In this document: positions 9,638-18,918 of the stretch, piece after piece
Position numbering within the stretch: position 1 is the first letter of the stretch
Layout of the letters: the number at the start of each line of letters is the position of its first letter
Assembly: GCA_016711105.1 (NCBI GenBank)
Contig: JADJTO010000004.1
Location: 124,001-188,000, forward strand
DNA from: Micropruina sp.
Lineage (GTDB): Bacteria > Actinomycetota > Actinomycetes > Propionibacteriales > Propionibacteriaceae
Length of the DNA: 64,000 nt
Direction of reading: 5' to 3'
The notes under the pieces: generated by a model
What the model was told of the DNA's origin: nothing
The model's input: only the letters and a program-made list of their open reading frames with translations
The model's database searches: none
Program-made: the position numbers and the translations under genes

Positions 9638-10438
9638 TCAACGGGCAACCGCGCGGGCTGCCGTTCCTGTTGTGATGAAGTCTGCCACCTTTGCCGAGGT
9701 CCCCGTCCGGACGAGCGCTTCACCGACCAGGATCGCATCGGCTCCCGCACTGGCCACCCTGGCCACGTCGTCGGTGGTCAGGATGCCCGACTCGGCCACC
9801 TTGACCACGGAGTCGGGGATCAGCGAGGCGAGCCGCTCGAACTGCAGCAGGTCAACCTCCAGCGTGTGCAGGTTGCGGTTGTTGACCCCGATCAGCCCCG
9901 CCTCGGCGGCGAGCGCGCGGAGCACCTCATCGGCGGTGTGCGCCTCAACCAGAGCGGTCAACCCAAGTTCGGTGGCCACCCCCAGGAGACGGACGAGCTC
10001 GCGATCGCTCAGGGCGGCGACGATCAGCAGCGCCAGGTCAGCGCCGTTGGCCCGGGCCTCCCACAGCTGGTACTCGGTGACGATGAAGTCTTTGCGCAGG
10101 ATCGGGGTCGGCACAGCGGCACGGACAGCGCGCAGGTCATCCAGGGTGCCGCCGAAACGACGCCGCTCGGTCAGCACCGAGATCACCGCGGCCCCACCGG
10201 CGGCATACTCTCCCGCAAGCGCTGCAGGATCGGCGATGCTGGCCAAGTTCCCCTTGCTCGGGCTGGACCGCTTCACCTCGGCGATCACCGACAAGCCGGG
10301 GGCGCGCAGGGCCGCAAGCGGATCAACGGCGGGGACCACGGCCTCAACCAGGCCGACCAACTCGGCGAAAGGCAGTCGCCCCTCACGTTCGGCCAGGTCG
10401 AGGCGTACTCCGACGATGATGTCGTCAAGAACGCCCAT
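9638..10438 (-). CDS. trpC: Indole-3-glycerol phosphate synthase
   Basis: 266 residues, a single-domain TIM barrel that closes CdRP to indole-3-glycerol phosphate. The substrate loop IAEVKRSSPSKG with its catalytic lysine, the LRKDFIV strand, GVNNRNL and the VAESGI phosphate site are all visible. TrpF is not fused to it, and trpD, trpG and trpF are absent from this window. It lies 2 bases after the HGxxPAAW gene and about 50 bases before trpB. Confidence 0.96.
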   Translation of the reverse strand: MGVLDDIIVGVRLDLAEREGRLPFAELVGLVEAVVPAVDPLAALRAPGLSVIAEVKRSSPSKGNLASIADPAALAGEYAAGGAAVISVLTERRRFGGTLDDLRAVRAAVPTPILRKDFIVTEYQLWEARANGADLALLIVAALSDRELVRLLGVATELGLTALVEAHTADEVLRALAAEAGLIGVNNRNLHTLEVDLLQFERLASLIPDSVVKVAESGILTTDDVARVASAGADAILVGEALVRTGTSAKVADFITTGTAARAVAR

Positions 10439-10440
10439 GG

Positions 10441-10653
10441 TCAGGCTTGCCCGAGCCCCATCTTCCGCATCACTCCGCCGACGATCGGCGCCACCAGGAT
10501 GATCACCATCGACACCCAGAAGAAGCTCCAGTTCGGCCCCATCAGGAACGCGATGCTGCCCAGAGTGAACCCGATGGCGGCGATGGCGCTGCTCACCCAG
10601 GCCGCTGGGGACTTGCCGTGGTGGTAGTGCTTCGGGGTCCGGCCCTGACTCAT
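10441..10653 (-). CDS. HGxxPAAW-motif small membrane protein (DUF6704-like)
   Basis: A 70-residue protein with HHGKSPAAW near the N-terminus, two hydrophobic segments (about residues 20-37 and 44-61) and a short basic C-terminus. The motif identifies a small actinobacterial family that recurs beside trp genes and has no known function. Only 2 bases separate it from trpC, so it is almost certainly co-transcribed. A role tied to tryptophan synthesis is inference from position alone. Confidence 0.85.
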   Translation of the reverse strand: MSQGRTPKHYHHGKSPAAWVSSAIAAIGFTLGSIAFLMGPNWSFFWVSMVIILVAPIVGGVMRKMGLGQA

Positions 10654-10683
10654 CGTGGCTCCTTCGTCGCCCTGTGGATCGCC

Positions 10684-11186
10684 TTATTGTGGCGGGTCTG
10701 GCCGCTCGTCGCCACTAGCGGAGGGGTCAATCCCCTGATCGAGTCGCTTCCAGAGCAGCCTGGGGTCATCGTCTCCCTCTGTCGGCGCGGGGGCCGCGGT
10801 CAGGGGTGAGCGACCGATCCCGACCATCATCACCCCGACCAGGGCCAGTGCCGCGCAGGCGGTGAAGACCAGCCGAAACGGGGTCTGGGTGACCGAGCCG
10901 TTCAGCCCGGACACGAACACGACGTCTGGCCAAGCCAGGCCGACCGCCACGCTCGCCAGCAGCAAGAGCCCGATCAGGACGATCGTCACCCGGCGTCCGG
11001 TGCGGCGCAACCAGGCCCACAGCAGCAACCCAACACCGGCATTGACCGCGAGGATCAGGGCGGCTTGGCGGGCGGTGCCGGTCTGCGGCATCGCTTGGGC
11101 CGGGTGACCACCACCCACGGCTGGGTCGTGGTGAAGAGCATCCCCAGCGTGGCGAGCCAGGCCATCCACAGGCCGTAGCGGCGCAT
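10684..11186 (-). CDS. Trp biosynthesis-associated membrane protein (apparent frameshift)
   Basis: Member of the TIGR02234-type family found between trpE and trpC in actinobacteria. From the ATG at 11186 it reads MRRYGLWMAWLATLGMLFTT, then TQPWVVVTR, and then loses frame. The rest (QAMPQTGTARQAALIL, followed by hydrophobic segments) continues in another frame to 10684. Adding one C to the plus-strand run near 11100 joins the parts as VVVTRAQAMPQTG. The predicted product is about 165 residues, with a hydrophobic N-terminus, several transmembrane helices and a charged tail. Biochemical function is unknown. trpE ends 3 bases upstream. Confidence 0.83.
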
Positions 11187-11189
11187 CGT

Positions 11190-12701
11190 TCAGTTACCCG
11201 TCAGGCGGGTCATCTCATTGGCGGCCTGCACGGCGCGAATCACGGCCGCTGCCTTGTTCTGCGCCTCCACGTCTTCACTTGCGGGCACCGAGTCGGCCAC
11301 GATGCCCGCGCCGGCCTGCACATAGGCCTTGCCACCGGTGAGTAGTGCCGTCCGAATCGCGATCGCCGTGTCGGAGTTGCCGGCGAAGTCGAAGTAGCCG
11401 ACCACGCCGCCATAGAGAGCACGGCGGCTGACCTCCAGCCGATCGATGATCTCCATCGCCCGCACCTTCGGTGCCCCGGAGAGGGTACCGGCAGGGAAAC
11501 ACGAGAGCGTCACATCCAGAGCGGTTCGGCCGGGCGCGATCCGTCCGGTCACGGCGGCTTCCAGATGCATGATGTGGCTGTAGCGGCGCACCTTCATGAA
11601 CTCGACCACGGTGACCGTGCCCGGGGAACAGACCCGACCCAAATCGTTACGGCCGAGATCGACCAGCATCAGATGCTCGGCCTTCTCCTTGGGGTCGGCC
11701 AGCAGTTCGGCCTCCAGGGCAGCGTCCTGTTTCGCGTTGGCACCCCGCGGACGGCTGCCGGCGATCGGATGCGTCGTGGCCAGACCGTCCTCCACGGTGA
11801 CCAGCGCTTCCGGGCTGGAACCGACGATGGCCAGGCCCGGAAGCCGGACCAGGTAGAGGTAGGGGCTGGGGTTGGTCCGGCGGAGGATCCGGTAGACGTC
11901 GAGGGGGTCGGCACGACAGGCGACCTCGAACCGCTGGCTGACCACGATCTGGAAGGCCTCGCCGGCCCGGATCTCCTCGACCGCGGCGCGCACCGCGTCC
12001 TCGTACTCGGCTGAGGTCCGCTGCCGGAGGACCGGCTCCGACTCGCCGGTTCCCGGGACGGCGACCAGGGCCTCGGCGGGTTGGCTGAGGCGCTCCACCA
12101 TGGCCAACACGCGGGCTCGGGCGTCCTGGTAGGCGACCTCGACCCGCTGATCGGAGGCGTCGAAGTTGACCGCGTTCGCGACCAGCCACACCTCCCCGGT
12201 GTGGTGATCCAGGATCGCCATGTCGGTGACCAGCATCATCATCAACTCGGGGATGCCCAGGTCGTCAGGGTTGCCGTCCGGCAGCACCTCCAGGCGACGC
12301 ACCACGTCGTAACCGAGGTAGCCGACCATGCCCGAGACGAGTGGCGGCAAGGCCTCATCCCGCGCCGTGTGCAACACCGCGAGCGTCTCGGCGAGCACCT
12401 GCAAGGGGTCACCGCCGGTGGGTAGTCCGACGATCTCCCGGCCAGTCCAACACGCCTCGCCGTCGCGCTCGCTGAGTGTCGCGGCAGCGGACACCCCGAT
12501 GAAGGAGTAGCGCGACCACATGCCGTTGTCGGCCGATTCGAGCAGGAACGTGCCATCCCTGGTGCCGCAGAGTTGATGGAACAACCCAACCGGGGTGAAG
12601 TCGTCGGCGAGCAACCTGGTGTAGACGCTGATCACGCGGCGCTGGCCAGCCTGAGCCTCGAAGCCGGCCAGGTCGGGGCTGATCGTGACCTGGCCGATCA
12701 T
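11190..12701 (-). CDS. trpE: Anthranilate synthase component I
   Basis: 503 residues; converts chorismate to anthranilate with ammonia from TrpG, which is not in the window. The N-terminal LLES motif (FLLESADNG) is the known tryptophan feedback site, so the enzyme is probably inhibited by tryptophan. The catalytic C-terminal domain has PIAGSRPRG, SGAPKVRAMEIID and AGAGIVADSVP. The ATG at 12701 overlaps the hisI stop (ATGA). That overlap leaves no room for a leader-peptide attenuator directly upstream of trpE. Confidence 0.97.
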   Translation of the reverse strand: MIGQVTISPDLAGFEAQAGQRRVISVYTRLLADDFTPVGLFHQLCGTRDGTFLLESADNGMWSRYSFIGVSAAATLSERDGEACWTGREIVGLPTGGDPLQVLAETLAVLHTARDEALPPLVSGMVGYLGYDVVRRLEVLPDGNPDDLGIPELMMMLVTDMAILDHHTGEVWLVANAVNFDASDQRVEVAYQDARARVLAMVERLSQPAEALVAVPGTGESEPVLRQRTSAEYEDAVRAAVEEIRAGEAFQIVVSQRFEVACRADPLDVYRILRRTNPSPYLYLVRLPGLAIVGSSPEALVTVEDGLATTHPIAGSRPRGANAKQDAALEAELLADPKEKAEHLMLVDLGRNDLGRVCSPGTVTVVEFMKVRRYSHIMHLEAAVTGRIAPGRTALDVTLSCFPAGTLSGAPKVRAMEIIDRLEVSRRALYGGVVGYFDFAGNSDTAIAIRTALLTGGKAYVQAGAGIVADSVPASEDVEAQNKAAAVIRAVQAANEMTRLTGN

Positions 12702-13048
12702 GCGCCCACGCCCATCGGCAACACGCCATCGTCGAAGCAGGACGTGGTGCCGGTGTGGCAGGCCGGTCCGGTCTGGTCCACGAGCAGCAGCAGGGTGTCG
12801 CCGTCGCAATCAAGGCGCACTTCGCGGACGTGCTGGACATGGCCGCTGGTCTCCCCCTTGACCCAGTACTGCTGGCGGCTGCGGGAGAAGTAGGTGCCGC
12901 GGCCGGTGGCCAGGGTTCGGGCCAGGGCGGTGTCGTCCATCCAGGCGAGCATCAGCACCTGGTGCGAGGTCGCGTCCTGAACGACGGCGGCCACCAGCCC
13001 GTCCGGGTTCCGCTTCAGCCGTGCGGCGACGGCGGCATCGAGGATCAT
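12698..13048 (-). CDS. hisI: Phosphoribosyl-AMP cyclohydrolase
   Basis: 116 residues, the single-domain (HisI without HisE) form that opens the ring of phosphoribosyl-AMP in histidine synthesis. Metal- and substrate-binding residues are visible in DCDGDTLLLLVDQ and in GPACHTGTTSCF; SRSRQQYWVKGETSGH is the family core. It is the first gene of the minus-strand trp/glt block, so its upstream region shared with 13,117 is the likely promoter for both directions. It is coupled to trpE by a 4-base overlap. Confidence 0.96.
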   Translation of the reverse strand: MILDAAVAARLKRNPDGLVAAVVQDATSHQVLMLAWMDDTALARTLATGRGTYFSRSRQQYWVKGETSGHVQHVREVRLDCDGDTLLLLVDQTGPACHTGTTSCFDDGVLPMGVGA

Positions 13049-13116
13049 CGCGCCATTCTGTCAGTCACCTCGGACACCCCGTACTCCGATCAGAACCGGA
13101 CGAGGGGTGGGCGGCT

Positions 13117-13764
13117 ATGGTTCGACCCATGGCCTTCGCCCCGATCGAACGTGAGCACCTCTGTGACGTGCTCGACCAAGCCGATCCCGAGGGTGCCACC
13201 CTGTGTCCGCCCTGGCGGGTGCACGACTTGGCCTGCCACCTGTGGATTCGGGAGAACGATCCGTCCGCCGCCATCGGCCTGGTGGTCAAGTCCCTTGCTG
13301 GCCGAACCGAGGCCAGGATGCAGAGCCTTCGGGCGGAGATGAGCTACGGCGCCCTGGTCGGCCTGCTTCGTCAGGGCCCGCCCAAGCACTCGTTGTTCGC
13401 GCTGCCGGCCGCCGATGAGCAGGCCAACCCGATGGAGTACTTCACCCACGCCGAAGACATCCGACGCGCCCCGGACTCAACCTTCGAGCGCCGCCAGGTG
13501 AGCCCGGAGTTCCAGGACTATCTGTGGCGCCGCTTGCCCGGGGTGGCTCGACTGACGTTCCGGCGCAGCACGATCGGGCTGGTTCTGGAGCGGCCGAACG
13601 GCAAACTGATCCAACTACGTCCCGGGGCCTCGATCGTGACCCTGATCGGGGAACCCTCTGAACTGCTCCTCTACGCCTACGGCCGCCGCGAGGTGGCTGC
13701 GGTGGAGCTGATCGGAGAACCGGACTCGGTCCTCCGCCTGGAGCAGGTCGACCTCGGGATCTGA
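13117..13764 (+). CDS. TIGR03085-type protein (DinB/maleylpyruvate isomerase-like fold)
   Basis: About 215 residues, similar to the TIGR03085 family of putative metal-binding proteins of the DinB/mycothiol-dependent isomerase superfamily. Typical features are PPWRVHDLACHLWIRENDP, the YFTHAEDIRRA motif with candidate metal ligands (the His in ACHLW and the His and Asp of HAEDIRR), and a beta-rich C-terminus (IVTLIGEPSELLLYAYGR). The start is ATG 13117 or ATG 13129. Substrate unknown. It is divergent from hisI and about 90 bases from serC. Confidence 0.8.
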   Translation: MVRPMAFAPIEREHLCDVLDQADPEGATLCPPWRVHDLACHLWIRENDPSAAIGLVVKSLAGRTEARMQSLRAEMSYGALVGLLRQGPPKHSLFALPAADEQANPMEYFTHAEDIRRAPDSTFERRQVSPEFQDYLWRRLPGVARLTFRRSTIGLVLERPNGKLIQLRPGASIVTLIGEPSELLLYAYGRREVAAVELIGEPDSVLRLEQVDLGI

Positions 13765-13851
13765 CCGACGCCGAACGCTGCGGTCGTTCGAGTGGTCGTC
13801 CATGGTTGTCCGGTGACACGCGTCCGTCGGCGAAGATGAAAGAATCGGCCC

Positions 13852-14931
13852 ATGCGTGTCTACAACTTTTCCGCGGGGCCCGCCATGCTGCCGCAGCCCG
13901 TCCTTGAACAAGCCCGAGACGACATGCTCGACTGGGACGGTTCCGGGATGTCTGTGATGGAGGTGTCGCATCGCGGGAAAGCTTTCGTGGCCTGCGCCGC
14001 GCAGGCCGAGGCCCGGATGCGGGCCGTGCTGGGCGTCCCCGACAACTACCGCGTGCTGTTCCTCCAGGGCGGCGCGTTCGGTCAGTTCGCGGCCATCCCG
14101 CTCAATCTGGCCCAAGCCGGTCGTCCGGTCGAGTTCCTGAACACCGGGCAGTGGTCGGCCAAGGCGATCGCCGAGGCCCGCCGTTACGCCCCGGTGAACG
14201 TGATCGCCGATGAGGCAGCGTCCAAGTACACCCGCGTGCCCGCGTCCGACTCGTTTGCGGTCGACCCGCAGGCCGCTTATCTGCATTACACGCCCAACGA
14301 GACCATCGGGGGGGTCGAGTTCGGGTACGTGCCCGAGGTGGGCCAGGTGCCGCTGGTGGCCGACTTCTCCTCCACGATTCTGTCCCGACCGATCGACGTG
14401 TCGCAGTACGGGCTGATCTACGCCGGGGCGCAGAAGAACATGGGGCCGGCCGGGTTGTGCGTCGTCGTGGTCCGGGACGATCTGCTCGGCCAGGCTCGCC
14501 CCGAAACCCCCTCGGTGTGGGACTACGCCAAGATGGCCAAGAACGACTCGATGCTCAACACTCCCCCGACCTTCGGCATCTATCTGCTCGGGCTCGTCCT
14601 GCAGTGGATCGCCGACAGCGGCGGCCTGGAGGCGATGGGTGAACGCAACCGCGCCAAAGCCGAGACGCTCTACTCGTTCATCGACGAGTCACCCTTCTAC
14701 TCCAACCCGGTCGCGCCCGATTCGCGCTCCTGGATGAACGTGCCGTTCCTGGTGGCAGATGCCGACCTGGAGCGCACCTTTGTCAGCGAGGCGACTGCCG
14801 CCGGGCTGACCAACCTGGCCGGCCACCGTTCCGTCGGTGGCATGCGAGCCAGCATCTACAACGCCATGCCCATCGAGGGCGTCCATGCCCTGATCAACTT
14901 TATGAAGCAGGTCGAGCGCACTCACGGCTGA
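13852..14931 (+). CDS. serC: Phosphoserine aminotransferase
   Basis: 359 residues, full length. PLP enzyme that makes 3-phosphoserine from 3-phosphohydroxypyruvate and glutamate. The N-terminus MRVYNFSAGPAMLP is typical, HRGKAF lies near residue 42, and the PLP lysine is in YAGAQKNMGPAGL. The C-terminus has GGMRASIYNAM. serA follows after 23 bases with an AGGAG-like site (CTCAGGAGACAACA before its ATG), so the two form a serine-synthesis pair. No serB is nearby. Confidence 0.97.
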   Translation: MRVYNFSAGPAMLPQPVLEQARDDMLDWDGSGMSVMEVSHRGKAFVACAAQAEARMRAVLGVPDNYRVLFLQGGAFGQFAAIPLNLAQAGRPVEFLNTGQWSAKAIAEARRYAPVNVIADEAASKYTRVPASDSFAVDPQAAYLHYTPNETIGGVEFGYVPEVGQVPLVADFSSTILSRPIDVSQYGLIYAGAQKNMGPAGLCVVVVRDDLLGQARPETPSVWDYAKMAKNDSMLNTPPTFGIYLLGLVLQWIADSGGLEAMGERNRAKAETLYSFIDESPFYSNPVAPDSRSWMNVPFLVADADLERTFVSEATAAGLTNLAGHRSVGGMRASIYNAMPIEGVHALINFMKQVERTHG

Positions 14932-14954
14932 GGCCGTGCGCTCAGGAGACAACA

Positions 14955-16124
14955 ATGACTTTTCGGATTCGAACCCTCAACGCCATCAGCAACGCCGGGC
15001 TCAGCCGGCTTCCCAAGGAGAGCTACGAGGTGGGTCACGATGTGACCGACCCGGACGCGCTGCTGGTGCGCTCGGCGAGCCTGCACGGCCAGGAGATCCC
15101 GGCCTCGGTGTTGGCCGTCGCCCGGGCCGGTGCGGGCACCAACAACATTCCGGTGGCGGCGATCAGCGCGCGCGGTGTGCCGGTGTTCAACACGCCGGGC
15201 GCGAACGCCAACGCGGTCAAGGAACTGGTCGTGGCCGGCATCTTCCTGGCCGCCCGCAACATCGTCGACGCGGCAGCTTTCGCGCACCGACTGGACGGTG
15301 ACGCCGCAGCGATGGACAAAGCGGTCGAGGCCGGCAAGAAGGCCTACGTCGGCTTCGAGCTTCCGGGCCGGACGCTGGGCGTGATCGGGCTGGGCGCGAT
15401 CGGCGTCGAAGTGGCCAACGTCGCGATCTCCCTCGGCATGCGGGTCCTCGGCTACGACCCGAACATCACCGTGCATCATGCCTGGCAGCTGTCCTCCAAG
15501 GTGGAGCACGTGACCACCCTGGAGCAGATGCTGAAGCGCTCCGACATCGTCACCCTGCACGTGCCGTTGGTGGAGGGCACCCGAGGTCTGATCGGGGCTG
15601 AGCAGTTCTCGGTGATGAAGAAAACTGCGGTGCTGATCAACTTCTCCCGCGGGCCGATCGTCGATGAGCCGGCGCTGGTCGAGGCCCTGGAGAACGGGGA
15701 ACTGCGCGGCTACGTCTGCGACTTCCCGACTCCGTCGCTGAACAAGCGACCCAAGGTGGTCACGCTGCCGCACCTGGGCGCCTCGACCCATGAGGCGGAG
15801 GAGAATTGCGCCCGGATGGCCGCCGACGAGCTGCGCGCCTACCTGGAGGACGGGATCATCCAGAACTCGGTCAACTTCCCCGAGGCCGTCCTTCCGCGGG
15901 CTGAGGGGACCACCCGGCTGGCGATCGCCAACAGTAACGTGCCCAACATGGTCGGTCAGATTTCGACCCTGTTGGCGGCGGCTGGGCTGAACATTTCCGA
16001 CTTGCTGAACAAGTCTCGCGCCGATCTGGCCTACACCCTGATCGACATCGAGGGCGACGTTCCGGCTGCGGTGTTGGATCAGATCACCGGCATCTCCGGA
16101 GTGCTGTCGGCCCGGGTCATCTGA
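14955..16124 (+). CDS. serA: D-3-phosphoglycerate dehydrogenase with ACT domain
   Basis: 389 residues; NAD-dependent first step of serine synthesis. The substrate-binding half contains AGAGTNNIPV. The NAD-binding Rossmann loop is GVIGLGAIGVEVAN, and the catalytic site is in INFSRGPIVDEPAL and LPHLGASTHEAEENC. The last 75 residues form an ACT domain (NMVGQISTLLAAAGLNI), where serine feedback is expected. It is the short form without the large intervening domain of mycobacterial SerA. Confidence 0.95.
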   Translation: MTFRIRTLNAISNAGLSRLPKESYEVGHDVTDPDALLVRSASLHGQEIPASVLAVARAGAGTNNIPVAAISARGVPVFNTPGANANAVKELVVAGIFLAARNIVDAAAFAHRLDGDAAAMDKAVEAGKKAYVGFELPGRTLGVIGLGAIGVEVANVAISLGMRVLGYDPNITVHHAWQLSSKVEHVTTLEQMLKRSDIVTLHVPLVEGTRGLIGAEQFSVMKKTAVLINFSRGPIVDEPALVEALENGELRGYVCDFPTPSLNKRPKVVTLPHLGASTHEAEENCARMAADELRAYLEDGIIQNSVNFPEAVLPRAEGTTRLAIANSNVPNMVGQISTLLAAAGLNISDLLNKSRADLAYTLIDIEGDVPAAVLDQITGISGVLSARVI

Positions 16125-16129
16125 GCCCG

Positions 16130-17341
16130 GTGTTCGTGGCGTCGCCCGGGTTCGCCCTCTCGTCGAGGAAGGTTCTCGGCTTGTGGGTGCTGACCCGGGC
16201 GGCGCTGTTGCTTCACGCGGCGCTCGTGGTCAACGACCACGACGTCGGCTACTACTGGCGGGAGCTTGCCGCCGCGCCGAGCGCCGGGGTGTTGGGCACC
16301 TTTCCGGAGTATCCGACGCCGGTGCTCGGTCTCTTCAGCGCTCTGGCCGGGCTGTCCGGCGGGTCCTATGGGGTGTTCCGGGCGTGGGTGGTGGCGCTGA
16401 ACCTGTCGCTGGATCTGGCGGCCGTCCTGATCCTCGTCCGTTCGCGGGAGGCTTCGGCGGGGCACCGCCCCGCGCTGTTCTGGACGGTGATGGTCGCCGC
16501 TGTGGGCTCGGTGGTCTACCACCGGTTCGATCTGATTCCCGCGGTGGCGGTGGTGCTCGCCCTCGTGATGCTGGGCCGACGACCCGCGCTGGCCGGGCTT
16601 GCGCTGGCCGTGGGCACGGCGTTCAAGATGTGGCCTGCGATCCTGGTCCCGTTCCTGCTGGGTCGCCGGACGGACCGCGCCCGGGTGTGGCTGGGCTTCG
16701 TGGGAGCCGGGGCCGGCTTGGCGTTGGTGTCGGTCTGGGGCGCCGGGTGGGCGCGGCTGATCTCACCTCTGGGGTTCCAATCGGTCCGTGGGCTGCAGTT
16801 CGAATCGGTCCTCGCCACTCCACTGATGCTGGCCCGAGCCTTCGGGGCTCCCATCCCGGGCGGTTACGAGCTGCAAGGCGCTCTGGCCGCGGCAGCCCTG
16901 GCCGCGGGGACGGTGATCGGCTGGCTGGCTTACCTGGTGATGGCGGCTCTGGCGTGGCGACTGCTGCGCTCGGGCGTGGCCCCGTCCGCGGATCAGGTGG
17001 CGCTCGCCGTCAGCGCTGCGGTCGCGGTACTACAGGTCACGAACAAGGTACTCAGCCCGCAGTACCTGGTCTGGCTGGCCGCTCCCCTGGCCCTCTGCTT
17101 CACCCCCCAGTCGGACGCCCAGCGCTCCCGATGGCTGGCAGGGCTGGCGCTGGTCACCGCTGCGCTGACCAACGTGATGTTCCCCCACTTCTACGAGGTC
17201 TACGTCGGCGGGCAGCCAGGCGTGCTACTCGGCTTCGCCACCGGGATTCTCGTGCTTCGCAACCTGCTGCTGGTCTGGCTCACCGTTCAGCTCCTACGGA
17301 TGGCTTGGAGTGGGACTTCCACACGTCGCCTCAGTCAGTAG
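16130..17341 (+). CDS. GT87-like polytopic membrane protein (DUF2029), putative mannosyltransferase
   Basis: 403 residues with about ten hydrophobic segments. It resembles glycosyltransferase family 87 (DUF2029), whose characterised actinobacterial members are polyprenyl-phosphate-mannose-dependent mannosyltransferases. Supporting features are the acidic-residue loop after the first helix (NDHDVGYYWRE), VYHRFDLIPA, the AFKMWPAIL motif and NKVLSPQYLVWL. The GTG start lies 5 bases after the serA stop, so it probably shares that transcript. The acceptor is unknown. Confidence 0.72.
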   Translation: MFVASPGFALSSRKVLGLWVLTRAALLLHAALVVNDHDVGYYWRELAAAPSAGVLGTFPEYPTPVLGLFSALAGLSGGSYGVFRAWVVALNLSLDLAAVLILVRSREASAGHRPALFWTVMVAAVGSVVYHRFDLIPAVAVVLALVMLGRRPALAGLALAVGTAFKMWPAILVPFLLGRRTDRARVWLGFVGAGAGLALVSVWGAGWARLISPLGFQSVRGLQFESVLATPLMLARAFGAPIPGGYELQGALAAAALAAGTVIGWLAYLVMAALAWRLLRSGVAPSADQVALAVSAAVAVLQVTNKVLSPQYLVWLAAPLALCFTPQSDAQRSRWLAGLALVTAALTNVMFPHFYEVYVGGQPGVLLGFATGILVLRNLLLVWLTVQLLRMAWSGTSTRRLSQ

Positions 17342-17526
17342 GCCCGTTCAGAGCGGTGATCACCGAGCATCAGCACGAGCAGAGGTGACCCTCGATCCAG
17401 GGCCTCCCCCTGCGGGTGCAGAACAGGCGACAAAGGGTCGCCGCTGTGGAACCGAATAGGGGACGTAGGCGGGACCCGGAGTCCTGATGATGTTTGTGGG
17501 GTGTTGCGGCCCATCAGAGCAGGGTG

Positions 17527-18918
17527 TCACCAGGGGGTCAGTGCGGCTTGAATGATGGTTTGCCGGCCGGCCGTGCCGGAGGAATCCACCGCGTAGACTC
17601 CCAAGTTCAGCCAAAGCTGGCCCTCGTTCGTTCCGGCGATCACGATCATCGGCACTCCAGGCTGCGTTGCCGTGCAGACTCCGTCCGGGTTAACAGCACC
17701 GCCTGGCGAGACCCAGCACAACTTGCTCACGTCGGGAGCGTGGGAGACAGCCTCGATCAGGATCGGCTGGCCGAGGCCCGGGTCGCCGACCAACCGTGCC
17801 TCGGGGGCCGGCGGCGGTGCGTCATAGCGCAGAACCACTTCGGCCATGTCAGAGGTGAGCCCTGAACTGCTGTTCACCGCCTGAACTCTGGCCGTGTACT
17901 CGGTTCCTTCGACCAACTCCAGACCGGCATCGAATTCAAGGGTCCCGTTGATTTCTCGACCCTGATTCATTGGTCCACTGAAAACGACAGCACCGCCAGC
18001 GAGCAGTTCGAATTGAGCGGACAGGCAGAAGGTAAGAGCAGTGGTTCCCGGGCACCCCCCAGGGCCACGCACCGTGGCATGCAAGGTGGGGGTGTCCGAA
18101 CCTGTCACCAGGCCAGCACCACCCGAGGATGCCAGCGGCGTGATCGTCAATGAATCAACGGACGGGGCGACATCGAAGTGCACCAGCAACTCCGGCGTGG
18201 CGTGCTGGCCGCCGGCCCCTGTGGGCTGGACGTACCCGCGATAGCCACGTTTGTCGGTCTCGTCGGTGGACCGCATGCCGAGGGTGACTTCCGAGGAGGT
18301 GAGGCGGGCCTCGATGACGCCGGTGGTCACATCCCAAACCTGATCCCTTATTGGCCCACAGCTCGCACCATGGGCGTAGCCGGAGACAGCGTCCGAAGCC
18401 AACGCGTCGGGGCCCGGCCACGTGGTCGTGCTGGTAAAGGGCTCGGTCGCCGCGACCGCAACTGCCGGGCCGTAGGAGTCTAGGTGACACTCCCGATTTG
18501 GCGACCGCAATTGGGAGTGCAGAAACTGCGCATTGGCAATTCCTTGGGGCGGAATCCAGCCCAGGTCGAACCGGTAGAACAACCGGGAGGCGAAAGGACG
18601 ACCGTGAAAGTTCTTGCCGACGAACACCTCTTCGTTCCAGCCGTCGGGGAACGCCTGGCCGATCGACCACAGCTCGGTCATCGCCACGGCCCGCAGGTAT
18701 GCATATGTGGCGCCGTGGGGGGTTGCCATCACCGTCATGGTGGGCGTCCGCAGGCTCGTGGCCTCTACATCTCGTCCAGCCGTGCGCGCAGCCGCTATCG
18801 CCTCGGAGACGTCACGTTGCCCGGACGGCTCGGCGGCGGCGATCGGGGCTGCACCAAATGCCGCGAACACGGCCAGCACTAGGCAGGTCGATCCGGCAAA
18901 CTTTCGCCACATCATCAA
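17527..18918 (-). CDS. Secreted protein with DNRLRE-like beta domain, unknown function
   Basis: 463 residues. It has a Sec signal peptide (MMMWRKFAG, then a hydrophobic core ending near AEPSG). Residues of about 95-245 resemble a DNRLRE/CBM96-type beta-sandwich: LFYRFDLGWIPPQG, VWDVTTGVIEARL and PELLVHFDVAP, of the kind seen near the N-terminus of secreted Rhs/YD-repeat proteins. The remainder looks like fibronectin-type or Ig-like strands, with four cysteines, and has no toxin or repeat domain. Codon use is noticeably less GC-biased than in the flanking genes, and about 150-185 bases of gene-free DNA flank it on either side. I do not recognise a function; a remnant of a larger secreted protein is possible. 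Confidence 0.6.
   Translation of the reverse strand: MMMWRKFAGSTCLVLAVFAAFGAAPIAAAEPSGQRDVSEAIAAARTAGRDVEATSLRTPTMTVMATPHGATYAYLRAVAMTELWSIGQAFPDGWNEEVFVGKNFHGRPFASRLFYRFDLGWIPPQGIANAQFLHSQLRSPNRECHLDSYGPAVAVAATEPFTSTTTWPGPDALASDAVSGYAHGASCGPIRDQVWDVTTGVIEARLTSSEVTLGMRSTDETDKRGYRGYVQPTGAGGQHATPELLVHFDVAPSVDSLTITPLASSGGAGLVTGSDTPTLHATVRGPGGCPGTTALTFCLSAQFELLAGGAVVFSGPMNQGREINGTLEFDAGLELVEGTEYTARVQAVNSSSGLTSDMAEVVLRYDAPPPAPEARLVGDPGLGQPILIEAVSHAPDVSKLCWVSPGGAVNPDGVCTATQPGVPMIVIAGTNEGQLWLNLGVYAVDSSGTAGRQTIIQAALTPW

Noticed and set aside
12690..12760. Possible trp leader or attenuator before trpE
   Set aside because: trpE overlaps hisI by four bases, so there is no leader space or tryptophan-codon peptide immediately upstream.
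17426..17442. Six-base inverted repeat GGCGAC/GTCGCC after the GT87-like gene
   Set aside because: Short stem and no T tract; too weak to call a terminator.
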